The notes under the pieces: model-generated
The model's database searches: none
The model's input: the letters and a program-made list of their open reading frames with translations, nothing else
What the model was told of the DNA's origin: nothing
NCBI GenBank assembly: GCA_947044365.1
Contig: OX345637.1
Span: 10,095,576-10,159,575 of the forward strand
Direction: 5' to 3'
Source of the DNA: Petrosia ficiformis
Taxonomy: Eukaryota > Porifera > Demospongiae > Haplosclerida > Petrosiidae
DNA length: 64,000 bases
In this document: positions 23,566 through 34,074 of the stretch, in pieces
How the letters are laid out: every line of letters begins with the position of its first letter
Position numbering within the stretch: position 1 is the first letter of the stretch
Made by a program: the position numbers and the translations under genes

Positions 23566-24493
23566 CACACCCTCCTACCTTCCCCCTCCCATAGATTTCC
23601 AGCTTGGTTCTATGCCTCCCCCCTCCTCAGTGGCCCTATCAGGTACTTCTCTCTCTCAGCCCAGTCCCTCAGTGTCTCAACACAGTATCATGTCTTCACT
23701 AGCTTCCCCTTCCCAAACCTTGTCTGCTTGCCCTCTCAGTCAGGACCAATTGGTGGTTGACACCCCGCTAGTAGTGTGATCTGCCCTACCTCCAGTGCCA
23801 GGGAAGCTGGTAAAAAAAGTTCAGTCGGGCATGTTTGTGGACATGAAGGAGATCTTGAGTGACAATGTCTCTTTACTCCAGAGACTCGGGGAGATTTCTT
23901 CTGGTCAGCTACCACAAAATCCATCCTTGTCTGTCAAGCTCCGAGAGGTCCCGGATATCCTGACTTGGGTTTACTGTTTCCTTGAATATATATCAATAAG
24001 GTCACAGGATAAGTTCACTCGTGACCTGGTGACCTATGCCAGAGTCATAGTCCACCTGGCTCAACGTCACGGTGGCAAGGGATGGTTGGACTATGATAAA
24101 ATTTTTCTTCTCCAAGCAGCTGCCAACCCCTCTGTGTCATGTGGTGAGATTAACCCATCTCTGATGGCAGCTACAGTACTGGTAGCAAGTTCAGGAGGCA
24201 CAATGTGTGTCCTCTGCCACCAGTCGGACCACCAGACAAATGAGTGTGCCCTACAGGCCTTGGAGGATCACTCCCAGCAGCCTCCTGGCCCAGTTCGTTA
24301 CAGGCAGAGGCTCAGACCCTCACCTCTGGATGACATATGCCGGCGATTTAATAATTGTGTGTGTAAAGCGGGAGGGGAATGCAAGTATCGACACACTTGC
24401 TCCCACTGCTTTAAAGGGGTGCATCCTGCCCTTCTATGCCCTGAGAAGTCAGGGAAGGTAATGCATGGGCGAGCGCTCACCCCCTTGTTTTGA
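23566..24493 (+). pseudogene. gag-like ORF1 of the DIRS-like element
   Basis: A Pro/Ser-rich start, then a conserved-looking block (VPGKLVKKVQSGMFVDMKE), then a zinc knuckle CVLCHQSDHQTNEC (CX2CX4HX4C) and a Cys-rich end. A single in-frame TGA at 23777-23779 interrupts an otherwise continuous frame. The frame runs on without a break from the receptor stalk exon at 23518. Role in the intact family: nucleocapsid-like packaging of element RNA. Confidence 0.7.
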
Positions 24494-24753
24494 TGTGAGC
24501 TTGATATACTAGATCTACCTGGCAGAAGTCCTGATACATGTGGGTTGGCCTGATACCGGTGTGCCTACAAAATCCTAGTTCATGTCCAATATATATCCGA
24601 ACAGCTATGTTGTGTTGGACCGATACATCGTTATTATAATCTCACTATCATTACACTGTTGTATATTTTATGGTCTCTTGTTGATTTCATTAATTGGTAT
24701 ATATATATATATTATAATGAAAAATAAATAATAATAATAATAATATATTAATA
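24494..24753. other. non-coding spacer inside the DIRS-like element
   Basis: Between ORF1 and the polymerase region; contains TA-rich simple repeat (24700-24750) and a poly-C run at 24769-24782 just beyond. No coding recognised. Confidence 0.4.
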
Positions 24754-26700
24754 TTGTCAAGCCACTCGCCCCCCCCCCCCCCCTTCTTGCATGTAACCCC
24801 AGACCTTAGTCTGATTATGGCACACCCATCCTTATCTCCTCACATAGGTCAATCCACTACCCTTTCAACCCAAGGAGCCCCTCATGTGTGGCAGAGATGT
24901 GGAATCCTCTGCAGTCGTTACCAGTATATAGAAGATCTCATTGCTTTGGAGAGTAGGGGTATGACAAGCCCCAGCAACACCTTCTCATTCTCCGTGTCAC
25001 ACCCACTTAATAGTGGCTGCTGGGAGCCGTTCTTAGCAATCCACCCAGACCAGCAATTTGCAGCATACCTGAGAAGGGGCTTGTTACACGAATTCCACAT
25101 TGGATTTCAACAGGACACAAGACTGAATTCAACATGTAGGAACCACAGGTCAGTGCTCCATAACCCAGTAGTGGTGCATTCGCATGTTAGTGAGGAGATG
25201 AAAGCAGGTAGACTCAAGGGTCCATTTGCACTGACTGAGGCAACAGCAGTTCACATCAGCCCAATTGGTATTGTCCCGAACAAAAAAACCAGGGAAGTGG
25301 CGCTTAATTGTGGACTTGTCAGTATGCTCATTGAAGTATGCCTCAGTAGATGAGGCTGTGGAGGTTATAAGAAGATGGGGACCAGGCACACTCTTAGCCA
25401 AGTTGGACCTGAAGGCTGCCTACCATATGATCCCAGTCCACCCCACAGACCATCACCTCTTAGGTATCATTTGGAATGAGGCAGTGTATGTTGACACAGC
25501 ACTGCCTTTTGGTCTTCACTCTGCACCGAACATTTTCACAGCTGTAGCAGATGGTTTGGCATGGGCTATGGTGTGCAATGGTGTCAGGGAGCTACTCGAT
25601 TACTTGGATGATTTTTTAGTGTTTGGCACAGCGGGTGCACAAGAGGCAAACCTCGCCTTTACATGTGCATTGGAAACCTGCTGTCGCCTGGGTTTCCAGG
25701 TGGCCCCTGAGAAGGTGGAGGGTCCATCCACTTGCCTCACATTTCTAGGCATTGAGATTGACACCGTTGCTTATGAAGTCCAACTGCCTAGTAGTAAGCT
25801 GTCCTGTCTACAGCAGCTGTTGAATGAGTGGTTGTCCCGCCGGTCATCCACCAAGCGCCAGCTACAGTCACTATTAGGTTACCTAAACCATGCAGCAACA
25901 GTTGTGAGGCCAGAATGTTTACATGCAATTTGATTGAGGCAATCAGGAGGACAGATCGCCCCCATCATTTTGTCAGACCGAATACCCAGTGCCGGGGAGA
26001 CTTACTTTGGTGGCATGAATTTGCCAACCAATGGAATGGGATATCGTATATGCCGGCATTAGTGTCTTCAGTGTCTGTCACATCTGATGCTTCTGGCTCC
26101 TGGGGTTGTGGTGCCTACACACAGTCGGGAGAATGGTTTCAACTAGAATGGCCTGATGAGTGGCTGAATATCAATATTGCACCAAAGAGATGGTTCCTAT
26201 CGCAGTAGCAGCAGCTCTCTGGGGGAGATCCTGGAGGTGTCAACACGTCCTGTTTCGGACAGATAATGAAGCCGTGATGTGGTCAAGAACACTGCTGAAG
26301 ACCCTTCATTGTTGCATGTCCTTCGATGCTTTTCTTCCTGGCAGCTACGTTTGCTTTTACATACAAAGGGGTCCATATCCCTGGAAAATTAAATGATGCG
26401 GCGGATGCTCTATCCAGAAACAGGCCTCATCAATTTTTATCTTTCCTCCCACAGGCAGACCCCAAGGCAACACCTGTCCCAGAGGCCCTCCACTCCTTGC
26501 TTCTGGGTCAGGAGAGGACGTGGACATCCCAAGCCTGGAGACAGCGCTTCAGAGATACCTTGTACGAGGTTTGTCAGGGTCAACCCGAAGGTCGTATGAC
26601 TCAGCCAAACGCAAGTACCTCAAGTTTTGCAACATGTTTACCTTTGAACACTGCCCCTCAAAGAGGTAATAATATGTTTTTATGTTACCTGGCTTGCTAA
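24754..26700 (+). pseudogene. reverse transcriptase and RNase H of the DIRS-like element
   Basis: Pieces in different frames: an N-terminal part (24754-25353), RT core (25265-25933) with LDLKAAYHMIPVHP and the catalytic YLDDF box, then RNase H (25828-26208) with SDASGSWGCGAY and (26160-26396) FRTDNEAVMW, then a GKLNDAADALSR end (26326 on). At least four frame changes, one near a poly-A run at about 25282. Clearly inactive as it stands. DIRS-type assignment rests on the RNase H form and the recombinase that follows. Confidence 0.8.
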
Positions 26701-26734
26701 ACAGAGCCTAAAGTATTTCTCCATCCGAGGTTAC

Positions 26735-27404
26735 TTGTCAGCACTTAGACACTTACAGATAATGGAGGGTCACCACGATCCCTGCATGGATAGTCAATTC
26801 CCACGGCTGCAGTATGTACTAAATGGAATAAGGCATTCTACTGGAAACCAACCAGTCCACATTCGTTTGCCGATCACACCAGAAATTCTGTTCAAATTGA
26901 AACAGGTTTGGTCTAATTGCTCTGCTGACACAGACATTATAATGATGTGGGCACCATGCTGCTTGGGTTTTTTTGCATTTCTTCGTTGTGGAGAATTCAC
27001 CTCCACTTCAGGTAGATGGTGTCCGTCTAGATGATCACCACAAACCCACATGCATCAGTTTGTTTTTGAGCAAGAGTAAAGGGATCACCTTGTTTGTGGG
27101 AACGACAGGGTCACTTTTATGCCCTGTAGCAGTGGTACTTGCTTATCTGGCAATCCGTCCTAGTACTCCTGGCCCATTATTCCTACTCTCCAGTGGGGTA
27201 CCCCTCACGAGGGAGACCTTTGTCTCTAGGCTGAAGCAGGGGCTTTCATCTGCAGGAATCGATTCCAGTGGTTACAATGGTCACAGCTTCAGGATAGGTG
27301 CTGCAACAACAGCAGCAAGGGTTGGTATACCAGATTCTACCATAAAGATTCTTGGAACTCCGCCCCCACAGTCTACTCCGCGATCCGCGATCCGATCCAA
27401 CTAG
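26735..27404 (+). pseudogene. tyrosine recombinase of the DIRS-like element (truncated)
   Basis: First catalytic Arg in the FFAFLRCGEFT box (about 26965-27000), a frameshift just after it, then in another frame the HSFRIGAATTAA box (HxxR) near 27283. The frame degenerates after the KILG codons (about 27356), before the expected catalytic tyrosine, which I cannot find. Such recombinases integrate circular DNA copies without target-site duplication in DIRS-type elements. Confidence 0.75.
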
Positions 27405-27410
27405 CAAAGG

Positions 27411-27709
27411 GGTGGGGTCAGGTAATGGGCGGGGCTTAGGTTTCACTCATGGGAGGAGTCCTGTGACCTGTGCCTCTATGAATCTCCCATAACACCTCCT
27501 ATACTATGCCGCTAGCCGTGAGGTCAAGTATGGGAGGTAGCTATATCCCTCAAACTTATACGTAGTCTATACAATCTATGCTCTAGCTCTATGATGAAAC
27601 ACCCCGCCCATAATTATAGCATACGTATATATATACATAACTTGGAATCTGGCATGCAACATTCAGTTGCTCTATATCTCGCTCTATATTTATGTGTGTA
27701 AAGGATACC
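27411..27709. other. unassigned DNA between the retroelement and copy F
   Basis: Possibly the retroelement 3' end plus the copy F promoter; the shared GTCACATGAT module of other copies is not present here. Nothing else recognised. Confidence 0.4.
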
Positions 27710-30700
27710 ATGTTAATCGTTATGGTCATATACTATATGAGAGTGTTTCTTTTTATTCTTTTCACTGGTAAGAGATGAAAATAAGTGAGCATACAATATT
27801 CTTTACTGTTCTATAATTATATCAATTAATTACAGGAATAAGTGATTGTGCAGTTGTTCTTCAATGTGATGAAGTATGTTTACAAGTTGTGACTCAATAC
27901 ACTTGTACAATTGAAGGTAATTTACTCACATGGAGTGTTCCAGACCTATTAAACTCAGAAGACCCTCATGAGTTATCTATTGGAATTACAAAAAATGTAA
28001 CAGATCCAACAAACACATTTACAGCATTGTTAGCTAACAATAGCACAAATAATAAGCTAACCTCTACATTATCATTTATGACAACTATTGAACTCAGTAA
28101 TGAAGTGATTGTATGTGCAGCTCATGGTATGACTGATATGTGTAGCATAATGGTAACTGAAGGTGAGACTAAATGTGAATCTAATCATAGCTTATTATGT
28201 ATATCAACTCATCAGAAATACCATCTGTTCCTTTGAATACCAGGGTCACAGCCGTTGGTCCTAATACAGTGGTAGTATCATGGTCTCCTCCTCTAAGTTC
28301 AAGTCAATGTATTGATCATTATGTTGTTAGTATAGACAATGGAAATACAATATCTAATTCTAACAGTTCTACAACACTTGTTTATAACCAGTTAATACAA
28401 GGAATGAATTATTCATTTAGTGTAACAGGAGTTGATATGGCAGGAAGAACTGGAGGAGAAAGCGAAACAGCAAAAATTACTTGGGATAGTAGGTATATAG
28501 ATTAATGATCATGTGATATTTATATCATTTATCATAGTTCCACAAACTGTAAATGATCTCAACTTCACACTGACTGATGAATCATTAAGCCTCATGATAA
28601 CATGGAAAGTTAGTTTATATGTAAATAATATCCTGTAATTTATATAATTTATTTCCATTAAATCCAGGCACCATCAGATACACTGAGACCTCCAGTAATT
28701 GATTATCGTGTGTATCACAATATAACATCACCGGATGGATCTCTAGTACATAATGTCACTAATAACATGACACACATCACATTCACTAATGTGTCCAGAG
28801 GTAGACAATATATTGTGAATGTATCTGCTGAGAATATTATAGGAATAGGAGAAGAGTCTCTGATTAACAGTAAAATTGCAGGCTTTATTATAATTAATAA
28901 TTAAAATTTTAATTATGTTTCTATAGTTTTTATTCCAATATCAAGTGCAACTAGTAGTTCAGGTGAGGAAATGTTTGTAATAATCACTTCATTATTCATT
29001 ACTTCCTTTTCGTTTCACAGTGTTGAGTTCTGCTTCACCCAGTGTCACAACAATTATATTAACTGGCAAGTTAATTCCATTCTATTTATAGTTACGAAGC
29101 TAATGCATATTATTTCCTAGATATAATATTATCAATACAAACAACAACTACCACTCTTTCAGAGAACTTACCAAGTATGTTTTTTTACATACCAATTAAT
29201 TAATCATGATGTATATTGTTTTTCTTTGTAGCTACTAGTAAAACAATAAATCAAATGACAACTGATGTTATGAAAACTTCAAGTACATCTGAAAACAGAC
29301 TAACACCGTGTGAGTAATAAAATAATACAAACTCATATTGTAATATCAATACATTCAGCTATCATTTTATAGTTCTTTCTTTTTCAAAGTCTCTTATGAT
29401 AGTTGAATTGTCCATAGATTCAGTAGACCTACACCAAATAAAATTGAATAATTGTAAAGTTTTCATAAAAATAATATTTGAAGCCAAAAACATTTCTATA
29501 AAAAGTCATTGTGTACAATTATAGGAATGATACCTATGTGAAACAAGAGTTTGGAATATCAGCACTCATGCATATCTAATTTCATACATAACAGTGGTAT
29601 CCACACAAACTATTAATATGGTATATCAATTAATGCAGATATAATTGCATGCACTGAGTTCATCATTCCATAAATAGACTTTCCTTCTCGTTTCAAGCAA
29701 ATAGTGTCCACCATTGCTTTGTCTTCTCTACTTCTACAGAGTGACTAGTTCACACAGTTGGTACACAGACTTACAGTGGAGATCCAATATAAAGGAAATA
29801 TTGAACTCTGCACAAACTTGATCCATTTTCTGTGTGCAACAAGAATACTCCACTGAAGTCTGTGAACGTTTGTGAACAAGTCAGTCTATAGATTACCAGA
29901 CTCTCTCCCTGTATAAGTATAGTCTGGTTTCTGTAGTTAAGAAATCAAATGAGGTACTTAAGCTTCTTTTTGTGAAAAATTTGTGTAGACTAGCCTCTTG
30001 TACTAGTACTGATTAAAAAAAAAAGAAGTTAATTCACATGGAAATGTTAATTAATGTTTTCAACTGATACAATTTGAATTAGCACGGTCTTTCATTTTTA
30101 TGGATGACATACAGTGTAAACAAAGAGCGGCGCTCATAAGCTCATAAGCTCATAAGCTCCTGGTAGAAGTAAACAGAGGTATTTGTACTTGTGATATAAC
30201 TCATTTATTCAAAAATTTCTTTAAGCTTGGGCATTCCTCCATAGAGTTGGTATCAAGCTCTCTGACGTACACTGCTATAATTTTATTCATTTTAAAGATA
30301 ATTCTAGGATTGTGGATTGTCAATAGGTATATGTATCGTCATTTCATTTTAGCTGTTAGTTCAATATCAACATCAGTACAATCATCAAAATGCTCATCAA
30401 AATGCTCATCAACAGCCACTGGTCAGTTATTAAATCTATCTCCTAAATTTAATTTTATCATGATATATACATAGCTGTGGCTGTACCTGTTGCTGTAATA
30501 TCATCACTAGCAACAGGAATTATTACATTTCTAATTACATGTATTACAATGAGGAAAAGAGACAGCAAACATTCAACAGTGTCTGCTAATATTCAGTTAC
30601 AATCACCTGGAGGAGGTCCAGTTTATGATACACCACTATGGAATATAAAGCAAGACAATGAAAATGAAGTACATGTAGAAACTAATAAAGCATATGGACA

Positions 30701-30713
30701 AATCAAATCATGA
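27710..30713 (+). CDS. Ig/FN3 type I membrane receptor, copy F (intact, 483 aa)
   Basis: Eleven exons in phase: 27710-27767, 27836-28162, 28216-28488, 28538-28608, 28668-28869, 28927-28962, 29021-29065 (GC donor), 29121-29174, 29232-29309, 30353-30421, 30475-30713; 1452 bases. Signal peptide MLIVMVIYYMRVFLFILFTG, an Ig-like domain with its own class (DCAVVLQCDEVCLQVVTQY; YTC, LTW), two FN3 domains, stalk, helix VPVAVISSLATGIITFLITC, MRKR, tail with VYDTP and KAYGQIKS. The tail has a two-residue expansion (DNENEVHVE), and the last residue is Ser instead of Leu. The last stalk exon carries a duplicated SSKCSSKC unit. The 1043-base intron before 30353 is the longest of the family. Several donors deviate slightly (GATAGTAGGT, AACAGTAAAA) but keep phase. 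Confidence 0.86.
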
Positions 30714-31095
30714 AATTATGATTGATGTTACAGAAACTGTTTGTTATTGAATGAATTAAATTATGCTTTTATTATGCTCGCAAACACTTATCAAAGTTTA
30801 CTATAATAATGGAACAATCGTAACAGATTATAAGTAATCACATACTCAATAAGCTGAAACAAACTTCAAACTGCAACTGTTGATGCTTTGCTCATGGCAA
30901 ACAAGGACATGTTGTATACCTGTGTTGACTTTAACCCTGATTCTGAAGTGTAAAGATTCATACATGTTTAATTGAAGGGAATTCATGTAGATGGTCTGGG
31001 GAAATCTGTTTGGAAGTTCTGTTTTTGGGGAGAAAATTAAATCTGGGCCTGGAGACTTGGTGGGGAATTATAAATTATCTGGTGCTCTCGAGTCA
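30714..31095. other. 3' flank of copy F and subfamily-2 upstream block
   Basis: 3' flank similar to 16670 and 36709, then the conserved upstream block of subfamily-2 genes (30890-31090). No coding supported. Confidence 0.55.
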
Positions 31096-33398
31096 ATGTC
31101 TAGAAAATGTTTTTACATGTTCATTTTAGTTAGTGTTTTACCACTTCACAATGCAAATTGTGAGCTAATTGTTATTACTAGCATGAAATTATGATGTTTA
31201 TACTTTACAGTAACATTAGTCAAGTTTCCTCCTGGTAAACCTTGTCTTCATGATGATGTAACATTTAATTGTACATCTACTACTACTTTTCTCTATTGGT
31301 CTAGTCCTGGTGTAGGCACAATAGGCATCACTAGTATGGCTACCATTGGAAATGATGAATGTTTCGGTTCATTACTCAATATTACTGTGATTAATAATAA
31401 TCCTATTCAGGTAACAGCTAGCTTAATTGGTGGTGCTGAATCTAAAAAAATGGTGCTGGTGTTACTTGTTCTGATGGTAGGCAATAGTGGCACAGGTATT
31501 AAATAAAAATGACATGCAATAACTATTTTACTGCCAGTCAATGACAAAATGGAACTTAATAGCAAATTCATGAAAAGCGTTTCTGATCCAATTACGCTTA
31601 CCTGTGCAGTTTACTATATGTAAGGATCATTAGAAATATGTGCAGACACTTTGGCCTGATGTTTTACAAATTCCAAATTATTAATAATGAATTCATATCA
31701 GCTGACAGCACTCAAGTAACTTTCAGTCCATTCAATTCCAAATGCATGCCTTTTCACATGATACTATTGTTACATTATTATGTAGGTAAACCATCTGCTA
31801 CTTTGAATACTAGTGTCACAGCTAATGATCCTAATATAGTGATAATATCATGGTCTCCTGTATTGATCATTATATTGTTGGTATAGTCAATGGAAATACT
31901 ATATCTAATAAGAACACTTCTAATAGTTCTACAACACTTGTTATTAACCAGTTAATACAAGGAATGGATTCATTTAGTGTAACAGGAGTTGATAGAACTG
32001 GAGAAAAAAGTGATATGACAACACTTATTATGGATGATGAGTGAAAGATTACTGAGTGTATGGTATTTATATCCTAGGTTAACCACAGTTCCAGAACTTG
32101 TTATTAATTTGAACTTCACACTGACTAATGAATCATTAAACTTCATAACAGTAACGATAAAATGGAAAGTTAGTTTAATTTTACTGAAGTTATATAATTG
32201 TAAGTATGTTGTTACATTCTATTGCCCATCAATCATTAAACCTCTTAATATTAATAATAACATGGAAAGTTAGTTAGATGATATGTAATTATCATACAAT
32301 AATATTTTTTTCCTTTTCATGCTATTCAGCCTCCATCAGATTCACTGAGACCTCCAGTAATTGATTATCATGTGTATCACAATATCACATCAATTACATC
32401 TACAAACATTTATAATAATTAATATAAGTTTGTTGTCTTTTCACAGTATTGAGTTCTGCTCCACTAGATGTCACCACAACAGGCAAGTTAATTCTATTTT
32501 AATTGCAGAGCTATATCATTTTCTAGATGTATCAATACAAGCAACAACAACTACTACTACTCCTTCAGAAAACATACCAATTATGTTTTTTACATACCAG
32601 TTTCATGGTGTATATTGTTTTTGTTTGAAGCTACTAGTAAAACAACAAATCAAATGACAACTGATATATATTATTACCAGACTCTCTTCCTGTATGAGTA
32701 TAGTCTGGTTTCTGTAATTAAGAAATCAAATGATGTACTTGACACATTTATTTTGTGAAATAAATGTGCAGATTAGCCTCTTGTACTGATTCACATGCAA
32801 ATATTAGTTGATGTTATTCAGCTATAAAGATGATACAATTTGAATTGATCATGACATGATCTTTCATTTTTGTGGATGAAATGCAATGAAAAGAAACTGG
32901 CTATATAGAAGGAAACATAGGTGTTGGTTCCATTTCTCCTTTTGACGTAACTCATTTGATAAAAAGTACTTAACACTTTGGCCATTCCTTCACATATAGA
33001 GTTGGTATCACACTCTATAACACATGTATATACGTAAGATATGCATTATCATTTTATTTTAGCTGTTAGTTCAATATCATCATCAATACAATCATCAAAA
33101 TGCTCATCAACAGTCACTGGTCAGTTATTAAATCTATCTCTTAAATTTAATATATATATGCACAGCTGTGGCTGTACCTGTTGCTGTAATATTATCACTA
33201 GCAACAGGAATTATTATATTTTTAATTACATGTATTACAATGAGGAAAAGAGACAGCAAATATTCAACAGTGTCTACTAATATTCAGTTACAATCACCTG
33301 GAGGAGGTCCAGTTTATGATACACCACTATGGAATATAAACCAAGACAATGAAGTACATGTAGAAACTGATAAAGCATATGGACAAATCAAGTTATGA
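31096..33398 (+). pseudogene. receptor subfamily-2 member, copy G (frameshifted)
   Basis: Signal exon 31096-31159 (MSRKCFYMFILVSVLPLHNA), Ig-like exon 31211-31476 (FPPGKPCLHDDVTFNCT, YW, ECFGSLLNITV); near its end a run of seven A leaves the last cysteine out of frame. FN3-1 from about 31787 has a ~19-base deletion after the WSP codons and a 7-base loss before SFSVTG. FN3-2 first half appears twice (32090-32167 and a shortened copy near 32228-32270); the second half is cut at about 32393. Later stalk exons and the transmembrane/tail exon 33166-33398 are open. Not functional as a full receptor. It shows that subfamily-2 Ig exons were once joined to the same FN3 and tail modules. Confidence 0.78.
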
Positions 33399-33575
33399 CA
33401 GTGTGATGATATGAAATTGTGTTGCAGGTTTCAGGATATTAAAATCAAAGTTTACACTGAGAATGGAAAATAATTTAGATGAGATTATTAACCACTCGTT
33501 ATTCCACTACTTTGTACGGGAAGGCAATAAAATTAGATATCTATGAAGCGAATAATATCACTTGCTGGATATATA

Positions 33576-33932
33576 CAAGGGCGTAGCTAGCAGTAGGCTA
33601 GGGTAGGCTTTAGCCTACCCTCAGATTTTGAACTTATTTCTTAATTACTTCTCAAATACTGTATATAATAAAATTAAAATAAATTATATACTTACAGGAT
33701 AAATAATAATGATAACTATGTTGGAAATATAATTGTTTTCCAGACAACTTTTGATTCTTTTCAGTAAATACAACTTGAGATAACTTCTATAGCGCCATAT
33801 TAGGCTGGGTTAGTCAACTGTTACGAGATTATTAATTTACCACACCCATCATGAATAATTAATTAGCTAAAATTTTCGGCGCGCTACGCGCGCCATTTAG
33901 GTTTAGCCTCATTCATCCTGGCTACGCCCTTG
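33576..33932. mobile_element. hAT-like MITE
   Basis: Ends CAAGGGCGTAGC and GCTACGCCCTTG are perfect 12-base inverted repeats. Flanks GATATATA (33568-33575) and GATATATT (33933-33940) form an 8-base target duplication with one mismatch, as in hAT elements. The paralogous site near 13869 is empty. 357 bp, no transposase. An internal palindrome (GTAGGCTTTAGCCTAC) lies near the left end. Confidence 0.88.
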
Positions 33933-34003
33933 GATATATTTATACTGTAATATACATGTATGTGGGGCTGGCTACGCGAGACTAAAGCGCTCCGAATTGT
34001 GAA

Positions 34004-34049
34004 GAGGTGGGGTAGATCTAGCCTAGACTAGCCATAAGTCACATGATGA
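34004..34049 (+). promoter_or_regulatory. shared receptor-promoter module (copy H)
   Basis: GAGGTGGGGTA at 34004 and GTCACATGATG at 34039, duplicated together with the copy C upstream region. Confidence 0.4.
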
Positions 34050-34074
34050 TAGGAGTGATTCTCAGTACCATATT

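Larger units (their letters stand above)
23563..27410 (+). mobile_element. degenerate DIRS-like (tyrosine-recombinase) retrotransposon
   Basis: Order gag-like, reverse transcriptase, RNase H, tyrosine recombinase on the + strand, the arrangement known for DIRS/Ngaro-type elements. No integrase or protease motif seen. The left junction is fixed by comparison with intact receptor exons (identity ends after GATGTTAT at about 23563). The right end is uncertain: coding ends at 27404 and I could not find terminal repeats; unassigned DNA continues to 27709. Several frameshifts and one in-frame stop show it is not autonomous. Base composition is clearly more GC-rich than the flanks. Confidence 0.8.

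Noticed and set aside
23563..27410. Interpretation as an LTR (gypsy/copia) element or retrovirus
   Set aside because: No integrase, protease or LTR seen; a tyrosine recombinase with FLRCGE and HxxR boxes follows RNase H, which fits DIRS-type elements.
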